49,752 nt of DNA from NCBI GenBank assembly GCA_002780065.1, contig PEWQ01000080.1:7435-57186 (forward strand). The letters run 5' to 3'. The notes beneath the pieces are model-generated. The model saw only the letters and a list, made by a program, of their open reading frames with translations. It made no database searches and had not been told where the DNA came from. The DNA is from Candidatus Hydrogenedentes bacterium CG07_land_8_20_14_0_80_42_17. GTDB taxonomy: Bacteria; UBA8481. Of the stretch, positions 25,065-35,200 are shown one piece after another (position 1 is the first letter of the stretch; the number at the start of each line of letters is the position of its first letter). Both the position numbers and the translations under genes were made by a program.

Positions 25065-25905
25065 ACGTGTAGTTGAACGAATACAAAATTTACCTACTCT
25101 TCCGATTGTGGTTTCACAAATTTTGAGGCTTGTAGGAGACGATGAGTCAAGCGCTCATGATGTTCAGGAAATTCTGCGTCGAGATCAGTCTCTAACTTTC
25201 AAGATTCTTAAAATAGTTAATTCATCATTTTACGGTTATGCCGGCAAGATACGGGATTTACAACACGCCGTCGTAATACTAGGTTTCGACACAATCAAAT
25301 CAGTAGCGCTGTCAGCAACGATTTTTTCTACCTTTCCAAATGGTAAAAGAGGCAGATTTGACCGTGAAGCATTTTGGAGGCATTCAATAGCAGTTGCGGT
25401 AGCTTCACGAAAACTTGCTCAGGAACTAAAGATAACATCATTTGAAGAAGCATTTGTCGGAGGAATACTCCACGATATTGGCAAGGTTGTATTAGATGAG
25501 TATGCCTCGGAACTTTTCGAAGAAGTTTTAACCTACGTTGAAGAAAAAAAGGTTTTGATGTATGAAGCTGAACGTGCAGTTTGCGGATTTTCTCATGCTC
25601 AAATAGGACGATGGATTGCGGCAAAATGGGCACTGCCTCAAGAATATGTTGACGTGATTTTTTATCATCATCAGCCAGGAAATGCTCAGAAAGCCACTCA
25701 GTTGACCGCTATTGTCCATCTTGGAGATATTATTGCAAGAAGCTTGAAGATAGGATCCGGCGGCGATGATTGCATTCCTCCCATCGATCCTTCATCTTTA
25801 AAAATTTTGTCACTGAGTGAGGAGACTATAAAGAAAGTTATTATTGAACTTCCGGCAGAGTTCGAGAAAGCTGATCTTTTTGCGCAGATGTCTTCGTCTG
25901 ACTGA
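25045..25905 (+). CDS. HDOD domain protein
   Basis: A 286-residue HDOD protein, a signalling relative of HD phosphohydrolases. Its opening LPTLPIVVSQILRLVGDD and the RRDQSLTFKILKIVNSSFYG stretch are the family hallmark. A partial HD site is kept (GGILHDIGKVVLDEY, then a later YHHQPG). The start is TTG at 25045 with GGAGA 6 nt upstream inside bioD. It overlaps the phosphatase gene, which suggests they act together. HDOD proteins often regulate motility or second-messenger pathways; the target here is unknown. Confidence 0.88.
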   Translation: MKQVDIRRVVERIQNLPTLPIVVSQILRLVGDDESSAHDVQEILRRDQSLTFKILKIVNSSFYGYAGKIRDLQHAVVILGFDTIKSVALSATIFSTFPNGKRGRFDREAFWRHSIAVAVASRKLAQELKITSFEEAFVGGILHDIGKVVLDEYASELFEEVLTYVEEKKVLMYEAERAVCGFSHAQIGRWIAAKWALPQEYVDVIFYHHQPGNAQKATQLTAIVHLGDIIARSLKIGSGGDDCIPPIDPSSLKILSLSEETIKKVIIELPAEFEKADLFAQMSSSD

Positions 25906-27565
25906 TATTTTCGGTACCGCTGTCTGCCGGGACGAACGCGGTCTTATTAAGGAATTACTTGATAGAACAAGTTCTGCATTTTGCCTATGGATCGGAGAAG
26001 GAGATCTATTTGTATCTTCTTTGATACTCTCAAAAGTTTCACGTGAATTGATCGATAGGGAAGCATCTATTTTAATTGACGAGTTATGTCACAAACACGG
26101 TATGCAATATGAACCTTCTTTTCTCGATGTCGATATTGATGAAAGAAATGAATTTTTATCAGAAACGATAGAGCCGATTTGGAAAGAAGTAGTGCCTGCG
26201 ATTACATCTGAAGGCTGTATCGGCGGATATTTGATTTGTTCTTTTGAACCTCGGAGAGAATACGGCGATTTTTTGCAAGATATCGGAAAAGCTCTTTCCA
26301 TTAGCATTTCTATGAGAAAATTGGATATTAGATTAGACAGAGCTTCAGACAGATTTTTACAGATTGCAGAATTAGGTTCAATTTTTGTTTCAGTAGGCGA
26401 AACTTTGGAGACTGAAAGCAGAATTTTAGAACTAGCGCTAAGCGCATCTGGCGCTGATACAGGCGCAATTGTTAGAATGATTTCTGACAGTGATATTAAG
26501 TATGTAGGAATTAGCGAGAGCATTTTATCGACAATACAGTTCAAAGATAAAACAAAATTGATAGACAGATTACTGGAGCAAAAAAAAAGCTTAATACTAG
26601 TTCAAGATGAATTAGACAGAAAATTAGAAATAGAATCGACACCGTTTGTCATTCAGACTCTTCTCTCGTTTCCGCTGTCGTTCGAGGAAAAATATTACGG
26701 CTCGTTAGTAGTTTTCAATGCCAAAGAATCTTTTGTAAAAGAGGCTTCATTTATTGCGATGATGGAGACATTTTCTAGACTTGCCGGAGCCGTATTAACA
26801 GCCCAAGAGCGTCATGCGGAGAGAATTGAGAATGAAAAACTGGAGAAGGAGATAAATGCCGCTCGAGCAATACAAACGAGTCTGATCCCGAAAAGTTTTC
26901 CTAATACTGAAGGCGTCAAGATTAGCGGATTATGGAAGCCATCGCGTTCTGTCGGCGGAGATTATTATGATGCATTTCAATTAAGCGATCGAGCATTGGG
27001 AGTTATGATAGCAGATGTAAGCGGGAAAGGAATTCCCGCCGGACTTCTTATGGCTTTATCTAGAACATATCTAAAAGTAATAGGAATCGACCATAAATAT
27101 TTTCCTTCAGATACAATGACAAGATTAAATTTGTATCTATGTGACGAGATGGCGACAAATAAATTCATTACTGCAAATTATTTGACTATCGATATGGCAA
27201 AACGAAAAATGCGTCTGGCAAATGCAGGACATTTATCTCCGATATTAGTTGATAGATCCGGTTCAGCGAGATTAATTTCTCCTGAATTTGGTGGGTTGCC
27301 TTTAGGAGTAGATATAGGTGAAAAATATGATGAGATCGTGATGGAAATCGAGTCGGGAACAATGATCATTCTTTATACTGACGGATTAGTCGAAGCTAGA
27401 AATGAAAATAATGATCTCTTAGGTATCGAGAACGTTTTAAAATTTATTGAAGATTTCAGAAAAGACGAACAGTCTGAAATATTAGAATATTTATGGAATA
27501 AGACATTGGAATTTGCCGGTGAACCTGACGATGATTGGACATGCATGGCAATAAAGTTTGAGTGA
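25844..27565 (+). CDS. GAF-like sensor with PP2C/SpoIIE phosphatase domain (RsbU-like)
   Basis: A serine phosphatase of up to 573 residues. The C-terminal PPM/SpoIIE domain has all metal-binding motifs: SVGGDYYDAF, VMIADVSGKGIPAGLLMA, LANAGHLSPILV, LYTDGLVEARN and DDDWTCMAI. A coiled coil (KLEKEINAARAIQTSLIP) links it to a GAF-like sensor region at about residues 170-330. The N-terminal 150 residues are not recognised. The start is uncertain: TTG at 25844 or 25880, both inside the HDOD gene. The STAS gene 88 bp downstream is its likely substrate by analogy with RsbU/RsbV. Confidence 0.87.
   Translation: MNFRQSSRKLIFLRRCLRLTDIFGTAVCRDERGLIKELLDRTSSAFCLWIGEGDLFVSSLILSKVSRELIDREASILIDELCHKHGMQYEPSFLDVDIDERNEFLSETIEPIWKEVVPAITSEGCIGGYLICSFEPRREYGDFLQDIGKALSISISMRKLDIRLDRASDRFLQIAELGSIFVSVGETLETESRILELALSASGADTGAIVRMISDSDIKYVGISESILSTIQFKDKTKLIDRLLEQKKSLILVQDELDRKLEIESTPFVIQTLLSFPLSFEEKYYGSLVVFNAKESFVKEASFIAMMETFSRLAGAVLTAQERHAERIENEKLEKEINAARAIQTSLIPKSFPNTEGVKISGLWKPSRSVGGDYYDAFQLSDRALGVMIADVSGKGIPAGLLMALSRTYLKVIGIDHKYFPSDTMTRLNLYLCDEMATNKFITANYLTIDMAKRKMRLANAGHLSPILVDRSGSARLISPEFGGLPLGVDIGEKYDEIVMEIESGTMIILYTDGLVEARNENNDLLGIENVLKFIEDFRKDEQSEILEYLWNKTLEFAGEPDDDWTCMAIKFE
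26036..26047. promoter_or_regulatory. Degenerate parS-like site
   Basis: GTTTCACGTGAA matches 12 contiguous bases of the 16-bp parS consensus; the outer bases differ. It lies inside the phosphatase gene, 8 kb from the perfect parS. Many chromosomes carry several parS copies near the origin. It could also be a chance codon arrangement. Confidence 0.35.
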
Positions 27566-27653
27566 CATTCATTTATTAAAGAGAATAATTATTGCAACAA
27601 GAGAAAAAAAATCATAAAGTTCAAATGATTTATTTTCTCAATGAGAGGATATA

Positions 27654-27959
27654 ATGGAGATTACAACTCAACTGGATGGAAAATCCGCGGTAGTAATACT
27701 TAACGGTGATCTTGACGTAAATTCATCAGCGGCTGTTGAAGATACGGTTAAGAAGCTGCTAGGCGATAAAGACGGTATAATTATCGATATCGCAGGTGTC
27801 CCATTTGCAGATTCATCCGGTTTAGGGGGACTCATTTCCGCTTACAAAAAAGCGAAAGAATTAGGAAAAGAAATCAGACTTAGGCATCCTACACCGGTGG
27901 TATTAGAGATTTTGACAATAACCAGAATGCGGAGATTTTTTCCCATAGACGAAGCATGA
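27654..27959 (+). CDS. STAS-domain anti-sigma factor antagonist (RsbV/SpoIIAA-like)
   Basis: A 101-residue STAS protein. The phosphorylation loop is FADSSGLGGL at residues 51-60, where S55 (or S54) would be phosphorylated by an RsbW-type kinase and dephosphorylated by the upstream PP2C protein. GAGAGGATA precedes the ATG. No kinase gene is adjacent, so the partner switch is completed elsewhere. tRNA-Thr begins 8 nt after its stop and may be on the same transcript. Confidence 0.9.
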   Translation: MEITTQLDGKSAVVILNGDLDVNSSAAVEDTVKKLLGDKDGIIIDIAGVPFADSSGLGGLISAYKKAKELGKEIRLRHPTPVVLEILTITRMRRFFPIDEA

Positions 27960-27967
27960 ATTCAGCC

Positions 27968-28041
27968 GCCCACGTAGCTCAGTTGGCAAGAGCGCATCCT
28001 TGGTAAGGATGAGGTCATCGGTTCAACTCCGATCGTGGGCT
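27968..28041 (+). tRNA. tRNA-Thr (GGT)
   Basis: A 74-nt cloverleaf: acceptor GCCCACG/CGTGGGC, anticodon stem CATCC/GGATG with loop TTGGTAA (anticodon GGT), T arm ATCGG-TTCAACT-CCGAT, discriminator T. CCA is not encoded. It lies 8 nt after the STAS gene. Confidence 0.95.
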
Positions 28042-28082
28042 GATTCAGAAAGAAGGTACGAAAAAAAAAATAAAAAACATAG

Positions 28083-28110
28083 TTGACTTATTCTTTTACC
28101 TGTGCATAAT
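28083..28110 (+). promoter_or_regulatory. Promoter before rpmG
   Basis: TTGACT (28083-28088), a 16-bp spacer and CATAAT (28105-28110) form a good promoter for rpmG, tRNA-Trp and secE-nusG. The expected start near 28117 leaves a leader of about 90 nt that contains the palindrome TGCGTACGCA. The rest of the 164-bp gap after tRNA-Thr is A-rich, with nothing else seen. Confidence 0.6.
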
Positions 28111-28205
28111 TTTTCACTTCACTTGATATAGACTTTTTTCAGCATTGAATTGTGGCTGTGGAAGTGCGTACGCAGTGATGATAAAGAATGAGGTGATTGG
28201 TCCTG

Positions 28206-28355
28206 GTGCAAGAGATAATTACGATGGCTTGTGAGGAATGCAAGCAGAGAAACTATACTACGAAACGAACAAAGCGGCCGAATCAAGAAAGACTTGCTAT
28301 AAAAAAGTATTGCAAGTTTTGCCGAAAGCGGACCGCTCACAAAGAGACACGGTGA
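28206..28355 (+). CDS. rpmG: 50S ribosomal protein L33
   Basis: A 49-residue large-subunit protein. The zinc-binding type is seen from CEEC and CKFC pairs; the RNYTTKR and C-terminal HKETR are typical. I chose GTG at 28206 because the first residues then read MQEIITMACEEC, the usual L33 N-terminus, and GAGGTGA lies 10 nt upstream. ATG at 28224 would cut the conserved strand. Its place before tRNA-Trp and secE is the common order. Confidence 0.93.
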   Translation: MQEIITMACEECKQRNYTTKRTKRPNQERLAIKKYCKFCRKRTAHKETR

Positions 28356-28363
28356 GATAGAAC

Positions 28364-28436
28364 AGGGCTGTAGCTCAATTGGCAGAGCACCGGTCTCCAA
28401 AACCGGGGGCTGAGAGTTCGACTCTCTCCGGCCCTG
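28364..28436 (+). tRNA. tRNA-Trp (CCA)
   Basis: A 73-nt cloverleaf: acceptor AGGGCTG/CGGCCCT with one G-U, anticodon stem CCGGT/ACCGG with loop CTCCAAA (anticodon CCA), T arm GAGAG-TTCGACT-CTCTC, discriminator G as in bacterial tRNA-Trp. CCA is not encoded. It lies 8 nt after rpmG and 61 nt before secE. Confidence 0.96.
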
Positions 28437-28497
28437 CGTAAGAATCGCATGGGTAGGAGTTAAAATTTATTGTAGCGCTCTAGGAGAGTAGAGTTTG

Positions 28498-28716
28498 ATG
28501 CAGATGAAGTTATTTTTTAACAAAATTATAAAATATTTTTCCGAAGTTTGGGGAGAAGTAAAGCCTGGTGAAGGAAAAGTTTCATGGCCTTCTATGGAAG
28601 AGATTAAAGGTTCTACTTGGCTTGTAGTCGTTACTGTGGGAATCGCCGCGGTTTATTTAGGAGTTATAGATATGGTTGTTGGGTATGTTGTTTCATGGAT
28701 GATGGGGATTGGTTGA
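28498..28716 (+). CDS. secE: Preprotein translocase subunit SecE
   Basis: The short single-TM form of SecE with 72 residues. The amphipathic segment (EVWGEVKPGEGKVSWPSMEE) carries the conserved VxWPS motif, followed by one transmembrane helix (STWLVVVTVGIAAVYLGVID). It clamps SecY in the translocon. GGAGAG precedes the ATG at 28498; a TTG lies directly before it. nusG follows after 5 bp. Confidence 0.95.
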   Translation: MQMKLFFNKIIKYFSEVWGEVKPGEGKVSWPSMEEIKGSTWLVVVTVGIAAVYLGVIDMVVGYVVSWMMGIG

Positions 28717-28721
28717 TTGAG

Positions 28722-29363
28722 ATGGAAGAACAAATCGAAAAAATAGCTGAACTGATCGAAGAGCCTGAGCAGAACTTCGAAGAAAAGCCGGAAGAGAAGA
28801 TAGTTTCAGCTGATTCAGGAGTGAAAAAGAGATGGTATGTAGTTCATACACAATCCGGTTTTGAAAATAAAGTGCAGGCAAATCTTGAAAAGCGTGTAAA
28901 AACTATGAACGTTCAAGACAAGGTCTTCAGAATTTTAATTCCTACAGAAGAAGTTGCTGAGATGCGTGACGGAAAACGCAAGATCATGAAAAGAAAGTTT
29001 TTTCCAGGTTATGTGTTGGTTGAGATGGAAGAGGACAGTAAGGACGCTTCACATATTATTAGAAACACACCTGGTGTCACAAATTTTGTAGGGGCTGATG
29101 GTCCTCAAGCCTTACCTGAAGAAGAAATAAAACAAATATTGAGACAAATGGGCATGTTTGGCGAAGTAGAGAAACCGAAAGTAAAACCGAAACTCGAATT
29201 AATGGTTGGCGAGTCGGTAAGAATAATGGACGGACCATTTCGTGATTTTGTTGGGCTCGTTGAAGAGACCAATCCTGATCGCGGAAAGTTAAAAGTTATG
29301 GTTACTATTTTTGGCAGGAGTGCTCCTGTTGAACTGGATTTCCTCCAGGTAACAAAGTTATAA
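28722..29363 (+). CDS. nusG: Transcription termination/antitermination protein NusG
   Basis: 213 residues. The NGN domain begins [19 protein letters not shown] and includes [13 protein letters not shown]. The C-terminal KOW domain begins [17 protein letters not shown] and ends in LDFLQVTKL. An acidic N-terminal extension of about 35 residues (rich in Glu) precedes the NGN domain. ATG at 28722 is preferred over TTG at 28713. It couples RNA polymerase to Rho or the ribosome. Confidence 0.96.
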   Translation: MEEQIEKIAELIEEPEQNFEEKPEEKIVSADSGVKKRWYVVHTQSGFENKVQANLEKRVKTMNVQDKVFRILIPTEEVAEMRDGKRKIMKRKFFPGYVLVEMEEDSKDASHIIRNTPGVTNFVGADGPQALPEEEIKQILRQMGMFGEVEKPKVKPKLELMVGESVRIMDGPFRDFVGLVEETNPDRGKLKVMVTIFGRSAPVELDFLQVTKL

Positions 29364-29385
29364 GAGAACGGAGTGGAATGAAAAA

Positions 29386-29808
29386 ATGAAAAAGATTTTG
29401 ACTCAGATCAAACTGCAGATACCTGCAGGTAAAGCCAATCCTGCGCCGCCAGTTGGACCGGCTTTAGGACAGCATGGCGTGAACATAATGGCATTTTGTA
29501 AGGAGTTCAATGCAAAGACACAGAAGGAAGGCGACACAATAATTCCTGTTGTAATAAATGTGTATGCCGACCATTCGTTTGATTTCATAATGAAAACTCC
29601 TCCAGCCTCAATACTTTTGAAAAAAGCCGCAAAAGTTGAAAAAGGATCAGGAGAACCGAATCGTAATAAAGTTGGTTCTGTGACTTCTGCTCAAGTAGAT
29701 GAGATTGCAAAACTAAAGATGGTCGATTTGAATGCGACAACTATTGAGGCGGCGAAGAAGATAATAGAAGGAACAGCCAGATCTATGGGAATAGAGGTAA
29801 AGCCATGA
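29386..29808 (+). CDS. rplK: 50S ribosomal protein L11
   Basis: 140 residues. It shows [20 protein letters not shown], the L11 N-terminal methylation and rRNA-binding region, and the C-terminal [10 protein letters not shown]. It binds the GTPase-associated centre of 23S rRNA. A GGAG motif precedes the ATG. The stop overlaps the rplA start by 4 bp. Confidence 0.98.
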   Translation: MKKILTQIKLQIPAGKANPAPPVGPALGQHGVNIMAFCKEFNAKTQKEGDTIIPVVINVYADHSFDFIMKTPPASILLKKAAKVEKGSGEPNRNKVGSVTSAQVDEIAKLKMVDLNATTIEAAKKIIEGTARSMGIEVKP

Positions 29809-30521
29809 AGGGACTGACAAAGAGAATGAAGACCGCAAGAGAAGTTGTGGGGCTCACATCTGCGGAAAAAGTGGTGGTAAATTTAGATGAAGCAGTCAAA
29901 CGCATAAAATCCGCCGCAAAAGCGAAATTTGATGAGACAGTTGATTTAGCGGTAAGACTTGGAATAGATACTGCTAAATCAGATCAGAATGTCAGAGGAA
30001 CAGTAATACTTCCGGGCGGAACTGGAAAGTCAGTTAGAATTGCCGTTCTTGCTCAGGGCGATAAGCAGAAGGAAGCGACAGAAGCCGGAGCCGATTATGT
30101 TGGCGGAGCGGAACTAGCTCAGAAGATTCAAGGCGGATGGTTTGATTTTGATGTTGCAATTGCAACTCCTGACATGATGAAAGAAGTCGGAAAATTGGGA
30201 AAGATACTTGGCCCAAGAGGATTGATGCCGAATCCTAAGACAGGCACAGTTACATTTGAAGTGACAAAAGCTGTGAAGGAATTTAAGGCAGGAAAAGTAG
30301 AATATAGAAATGACAAATCGGGAAATGTTCATGTGCCAGTAGGCAAGGCGTCATTTGCTGAAACAGCTTTATTGGATAATTTAAAGGCTGTAATCGGAGC
30401 GATTATTCGGTCTAAACCTAGAACAGCAAAAGGAACGTATCTCAAAGGCATTTCTCTTTCGTCAACAATGGGGCCAGGAATTAAAGTTGATTTGAACAGC
30501 ATTAAAGATATCGGGAGATAA
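29805..30521 (+). CDS. rplA: 50S ribosomal protein L1
   Basis: 238 residues, a normal length for L1. The family motifs [36 protein letters not shown] (given here only as its start and end) and PVGKASF are present. It forms the mobile stalk at the E-site and in many bacteria represses its own operon by binding the mRNA leader. It starts in an ATGA overlap with rplK. Confidence 0.98.
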   Translation: MKGLTKRMKTAREVVGLTSAEKVVVNLDEAVKRIKSAAKAKFDETVDLAVRLGIDTAKSDQNVRGTVILPGGTGKSVRIAVLAQGDKQKEATEAGADYVGGAELAQKIQGGWFDFDVAIATPDMMKEVGKLGKILGPRGLMPNPKTGTVTFEVTKAVKEFKAGKVEYRNDKSGNVHVPVGKASFAETALLDNLKAVIGAIIRSKPRTAKGTYLKGISLSSTMGPGIKVDLNSIKDIGR

Positions 30522-30525
30522 TAAA

Positions 30526-31080
30526 ATGGTAAAACCTGCGAAGATAGAGAATGTTAAGAGTATTCTTGAAGATTACGATTCTGTAGCGCGTCTGCGAGGC
30601 ATGGTGGTATTTGCCGAATTTGCAGGAATATCAGTTGAGCAGATGGCGAAGCTTCGAAGAAACCTTAGGACAAAGGACGTAAAGTTTAGAGTATTGAAGA
30701 ATACGTTGATATTGAAGGCTCTAAAGGAAAGCGGAGTTGAAGGTGCTGATTCGTTTCTGAAAGGACCGACTGCAGTGGCGTTTTCACCGGACGAGATTTC
30801 CGGTGCTAAGATACTTTATGCGTTTGCAAAAGAGATTGAACGTTTAAAAAAAGATTCTGCCAAGTTAATAATTAAGGGAGGAGTACTAGAAGGAAAGACA
30901 GTGTCTAAAGAAGAAGTTGAGCAGTTTGCAATGCTTCCGAGCAGAGAAGAGGTGTTTTCGAAGCTATTGGCAACGATTAATGCGCCTCTGGTAAATCTAT
31001 TAAGATTGATAAAGGAACCTGCGGCAAGATTGGCGCGAGTCATAAATGCCGCTGAAGAAAAGAAAGGTGAAATAATCTAA
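30526..31080 (+). CDS. rplJ: 50S ribosomal protein L10
   Basis: 184 residues. L10 anchors the L7/L12 dimers of the stalk. Conserved parts are [14 protein letters not shown], the strand [25 protein letters not shown]-like RVLKNTLI, and the C-terminal L12-binding helix. It begins 4 bp after rplA and is followed by rplL after 11 bp, with AAGGAGG between. Confidence 0.97.
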   Translation: MVKPAKIENVKSILEDYDSVARLRGMVVFAEFAGISVEQMAKLRRNLRTKDVKFRVLKNTLILKALKESGVEGADSFLKGPTAVAFSPDEISGAKILYAFAKEIERLKKDSAKLIIKGGVLEGKTVSKEEVEQFAMLPSREEVFSKLLATINAPLVNLLRLIKEPAARLARVINAAEEKKGEII

Positions 31081-31091
31081 GGAGGATTGAG

Positions 31092-31460
31092 ATGGATCTA
31101 GTTCAGATTAAGGACGCAATTAAAGGTTTGTCGCTCGCGGATGCGGCGGCTTTAGTAAAACAGCTCGAGGAAGAGCTTGGTGTTTCTGCGGCGGCGCCGG
31201 TTGCTGTTGCAGTTGCCGGTGCGGGTGCCGCGGCGGCAGAAGAGGAAAAAGACTCTTTTGACGTAATTTTAGTCAGTGGCGGTGAGAAGAAGATCAATGT
31301 AATTAAAATTGTCCGTGAATTGACCGGCTTAGGCTTGAAAGAAGCCAAAGACTTAGTCGATGCAGGCGGCAAAGCTATAAAGGAAGGCGTTTCTAAAGCA
31401 GAAGCTGAAGAGTTGAAGAAGAAACTAGTCGAAGCCGGCGCAACAGTTGAGATTAAGTAG
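31092..31460 (+). CDS. rplL: 50S ribosomal protein L7/L12
   Basis: 122 residues: an N-terminal dimer domain ([20 protein letters not shown]), an Ala/Val/Gly-rich hinge at about residues 33-52, and the C-terminal factor-binding domain ([17 protein letters not shown] and [14 protein letters not shown]). It recruits translation GTPases. A hairpin follows before rpoB. Confidence 0.98.
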   Translation: MDLVQIKDAIKGLSLADAAALVKQLEEELGVSAAAPVAVAVAGAGAAAAEEEKDSFDVILVSGGEKKINVIKIVRELTGLGLKEAKDLVDAGGKAIKEGVSKAEAEELKKKLVEAGATVEIK

Positions 31461-31473
31461 TTTGAATTTAATT

Positions 31474-31502
31474 AGGCGGAGAGATAATAAGTTTCTCCGC
31501 CT
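31474..31502 (+). terminator. Attenuator or processing hairpin between rplL and rpoB
   Basis: AGGCGGAGA (31474-31482) pairs perfectly with TCTCCGCCT (31494-31502) around an 11-nt loop. The T-run is poor (ATGCCTGTTT), so most polymerases should read through. A partial terminator or RNase III site at this place is known in other bacteria and lowers rpoBC relative to the ribosomal genes. The remaining 150 bp to rpoB show no clear promoter. Confidence 0.6.
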
Positions 31503-31654
31503 ATGCCTGTTTATCCGTGAGCTGTTCCTATAGTGGCGCAGTTTTCGTGTGGCCAATAATTGAACGACAATTCCGTTTATTTGTCTGAATTAATAGTATC
31601 ATGGAAAAATATTGTGCCTAACAGCGCAATTACGTATTTAGGAGGAAGAAAAGA

Positions 31655-34600
31655 ATGACCAGTGAGATGAACTCCTTTCGCGAAACAAATCCGTATTTTG
31701 AGAGGATATCTTTCGCAAAGTTGGAGTCAATTCAATCAATACCGGATCTAGTGGACATACAAAGAAGATCATATAGCTGGTTTTTGCAATCGGATTCTAA
31801 GCGTGAGGAGCGAAAGTATCAGGGCTTGGAGCAGGTCTTTCGCGAAATTTTTCCAATTTACGATTCTCATGAAAAAAATTTGACACTTGAATATTCAGGC
31901 TACACGATTGGTGGAAGCAAATATTCAGAATATCAATGCTGTGATCGAGACCAAACCTATTCTGCACCTTTAAAGATTAAAGTCCGTTTGATAAATCAGA
32001 AGACTGGTGAACTTCGAGAGCAGGATGTATACATGGGAGACATTCCTCTTATGACTTCAAGAGGAACATTTATTTTAAACGGAGCTGAGCGAGTAATAGT
32101 TAATCAAATACAGCGTTCTCCAGGAGTTGTTTTCGACCATGACGAAGGTAAAACCGACCCTTCCGGAAAACGATTATATTCGGCTAAAATAATTCCGTAT
32201 CATGGTGCATGGATTGAGATGGAGTATGAAATAGGAGATGTTCTTTCTGTAAGGCTTGATAAAAAACGCAAATTGCCTGTCACAGTATTTCTCCGCACGA
32301 TAGGATTTGAAAAAACATCTGATATTCTCAAACTTTTTTATCAGCCTAAGGTATTGAAATCAGGTTCTATTGGCGAAGGCAAAGATCATCCATGGACAAA
32401 ATCAGTTCTAATAGAAGATATCATTGATTCTGAAACTGGTGAAATAGTAGTTTTAGCCGGCGCTGAATTGAATGAGGATATAATTTCGCGAATAGAGGCT
32501 TTAGGCATCAAGCAGATTAAGGTTTGTGACATATCGGAAAAAGGCAGTGACGTCACTATATTACGAACACTAGAGGAAGAACGTCATAAGCTTGCAGAGA
32601 AAGACAATGTTCATATTACTGCTGACGAAGCGATATTGAAGATTATGGAAGTTTTGCGTCCAGGAGACCAAATGGTTCCTGACGCAGCCAGGCAGGAATT
32701 AAATAAACTCTTCTTCGCTAAGGATCTGCGGAAATATGACATGGGTGAAGTGGGCAGATATCAATTAGACAAAAAATTGGGGTTTGATTTAAGAAAAGTA
32801 AATGAACGTTATCTTAGACCTGAAGATATAATCGGAGTCATTTCAAAGCTAATACAGCTCAATCGTGAACAGACTCAAACTGATGACACGGATCATCTTG
32901 CAAACAGACGTGTAAGAACTGTTGGTGAGTTATTGCAGAATCAGTTTAGGCAAGGTTTGGCTCGAATGGAGAAGGTTATCATTCAGAGAATGACCACTCA
33001 AGACGAAGATACGATGACTCCTCAAGAATTGATAAACATTAAACCGGTCACTGCTATTGTTAAAGAATTTTTCGGTTCATCTCAATTATCTCAATTCATG
33101 GAGCAGACAAACCCGCTCTCAGAGCTTACTCATAAGAGAAGACTTTCCGCTCTAGGACCGGGAGGTTTAAAAAGAGAGCGCGCTCTATCTGATGTTCGTG
33201 ATGTTCATAGAACTCACTATGGACGAATTTGCCCTATTGAGACTCCTGAAGGTCCCAATATTGGGCTAATAGTTTCAATGGCCACTTATTCAAGAGTAAA
33301 TGAATATGGATTTATCGAGGCTCCGTATAGAAAAGTTATAGATGGAAAAATCACCAATGATGTGCACTGGCTTACTGCAGATTTGGAAGATAAATATACA
33401 GTTGCGCAGGCTTCTTCTGAAATAGATCCTAAGACGCGAAAATTTGTTGACAGTAAAGTTTTTGCTCGAAATAGAGCAAATTATTTTTTTGCATCTCCAA
33501 GCGAAGTAGAGTTCATGGACATTTCTCCTGAGATGGTGGTTTCCGTTTCAACTGCACTGATTCCATTTCTTGAGCACGATGATGCTAATCGAGCATTAAT
33601 GGGTTCAAACATGCAACGCCAGGCAGTTCCACTTTTGAAACCGGAGCCGCCAAGAATCGGAACAGGAATGGAAAAAATAGTCGCTTATGATTCTGGAGCA
33701 ATGGTCATTGCTGAAGAGGAAGGCTCAGTTGAGTATGTCGATTCATCGAGAATTCTGATTAAGCCGAAGGGAAAAATATCTGCAAAAGAATATCCATTAT
33801 TTAAATTCCATCGTTCAAATCAAAGTACGTGTATAAATCAGAGACCTCTAGTTAGAAAAGGCGATATTGTTAAAAAAGGACAAGTCATTGCTGACGGACC
33901 TTCAACAAGCAAGGCTGAATTGGCACTTGGAAGAAATGCTCTTGTAGCATTCATGTCTTGGGAAGGATACAACTTTGAAGATGCAATTGTGATCTCTTCC
34001 AGAATTGTAAAAGATGATGTATTCACTTCTATTCATATAGAATCGTTTGAGATTGAAGCTAGAGATACAAAGATAGGCAAAGAAGTTATTACAAAAGACA
34101 TACCAAATATATCAAAAGAATCAGTCGAGCAACTTGATGAAAATGGAATAATCAAAGTAGGGTCATGGGTTAAATCCGGTGACATTCTTGTGGGCAAAAT
34201 AACTCCGAAAGGATCGATTGATTTGACTCCAGAGCACAAATTGCTTTATTCAATTTTCGGGGAGAAAGCCAGAGATGTCCGTGACACTAGTTTAAGACTG
34301 CCTCATGGTGTTGAAGGTGTTGTTACTGACGTAAAAATATTTTCACGCCAAAAGCAGGATGAGTTAGGGCCTGGTGTAGAGATGAAAATCAAAGTGCTTG
34401 TTGCCAATAAGAGAAAGATAACTGTTGGAGACAAGATGGCGGGCAGGCATGGCAATAAAGGTGTAGTATCGATTGTTGTTCCAGAAGAAGACATGCCGTT
34501 TTTGAAGGACGGGACGCCGGTGGATATAGTTTTGAATCCTCTCGGAGTTCCTTCTCGAATGAATATCGGCCAGATTTTGGAGACACATTTTGGCTGGGCA

Positions 34601-35197
34601 GCGGAAAAACTTGATTTGAATATTGCAACTCCGGTCTTCAATGGAGCAAGCGAAAATGAGATAAAGTTTTATCTTGCTGAATCAGGTTTACCTTCATCAG
34701 GAAAGGTTCCCATTTATGATGGAAAGACCGGAGAAAAGATTGCAAATGACGTTGTAGTCGGAGTTATGTACATGCTGAAACTGCATCATCTTGTTGATGA
34801 CAAAATTCATGCACGCTCAACCGGCCCTTATTCGCTTGTTACTCAGCAACCGCTTGGCGGAAAGGCGCAATTCGGAGGACAGAGACTCGGAGAAATGGAG
34901 GTCTGGGCGCTTGAAGCTTATGGCTCTGCTTATGCTCTTCAGGAATTCCTGACAGTGAAATCAGACGATGTAGTCGGTAGATCAAAAGTTTACGAAGCAA
35001 TTGTTAAAGGTGAAAATTCGCCGTCGCCGGGTATACCTGAATCATTCAACGTTCTCGTGAAAGAATTGCAAGGTCTCGCATTGGATATGCAGGTTATATC
35101 TGAAGATGGAGAGATAATAGAGTTAGAAGAGACTGATGAGACGGATTTAGGTATGAATCTTCCTGGTGCGATGCACTTAAAAAAGAAGGAGTATTAA
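31655..35197 (+). CDS. rpoB: DNA-directed RNA polymerase subunit beta
   Basis: 1180 residues, a compact beta without the large E. coli insertions. The rifampicin region reads [20 protein letters not shown] then [13 protein letters not shown]: His and Ser at the 526 and 531 equivalents are wild type, while the 516 equivalent is Glu rather than Asp. The C-terminal [17 protein letters not shown] and [20 protein letters not shown] are intact. AGGAGG is 9 nt before the ATG. rpoC starts 3 bp after the stop. Confidence 0.99.
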   Translation: MTSEMNSFRETNPYFERISFAKLESIQSIPDLVDIQRRSYSWFLQSDSKREERKYQGLEQVFREIFPIYDSHEKNLTLEYSGYTIGGSKYSEYQCCDRDQTYSAPLKIKVRLINQKTGELREQDVYMGDIPLMTSRGTFILNGAERVIVNQIQRSPGVVFDHDEGKTDPSGKRLYSAKIIPYHGAWIEMEYEIGDVLSVRLDKKRKLPVTVFLRTIGFEKTSDILKLFYQPKVLKSGSIGEGKDHPWTKSVLIEDIIDSETGEIVVLAGAELNEDIISRIEALGIKQIKVCDISEKGSDVTILRTLEEERHKLAEKDNVHITADEAILKIMEVLRPGDQMVPDAARQELNKLFFAKDLRKYDMGEVGRYQLDKKLGFDLRKVNERYLRPEDIIGVISKLIQLNREQTQTDDTDHLANRRVRTVGELLQNQFRQGLARMEKVIIQRMTTQDEDTMTPQELINIKPVTAIVKEFFGSSQLSQFMEQTNPLSELTHKRRLSALGPGGLKRERALSDVRDVHRTHYGRICPIETPEGPNIGLIVSMATYSRVNEYGFIEAPYRKVIDGKITNDVHWLTADLEDKYTVAQASSEIDPKTRKFVDSKVFARNRANYFFASPSEVEFMDISPEMVVSVSTALIPFLEHDDANRALMGSNMQRQAVPLLKPEPPRIGTGMEKIVAYDSGAMVIAEEEGSVEYVDSSRILIKPKGKISAKEYPLFKFHRSNQSTCINQRPLVRKGDIVKKGQVIADGPSTSKAELALGRNALVAFMSWEGYNFEDAIVISSRIVKDDVFTSIHIESFEIEARDTKIGKEVITKDIPNISKESVEQLDENGIIKVGSWVKSGDILVGKITPKGSIDLTPEHKLLYSIFGEKARDVRDTSLRLPHGVEGVVTDVKIFSRQKQDELGPGVEMKIKVLVANKRKITVGDKMAGRHGNKGVVSIVVPEEDMPFLKDGTPVDIVLNPLGVPSRMNIGQILETHFGWAAEKLDLNIATPVFNGASENEIKFYLAESGLPSSGKVPIYDGKTGEKIANDVVVGVMYMLKLHHLVDDKIHARSTGPYSLVTQQPLGGKAQFGGQRLGEMEVWALEAYGSAYALQEFLTVKSDDVVGRSKVYEAIVKGENSPSPGIPESFNVLVKELQGLALDMQVISEDGEIIELEETDETDLGMNLPGAMHLKKKEY

Positions 35198-35200
35198 AAT

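Noticed and set aside
34303-34641. Several minus-strand open frames inside rpoB, rpoC and other genes
   Set aside because: They lie wholly opposite strongly conserved genes, lack ribosome sites and resemble no family; they are reading-frame shadows.
31997-35197. Rifampicin-resistance change in RpoB
   Set aside because: The 516 equivalent is Glu, but this is natural variation and the other key residues are wild type; no claim about resistance can be made.
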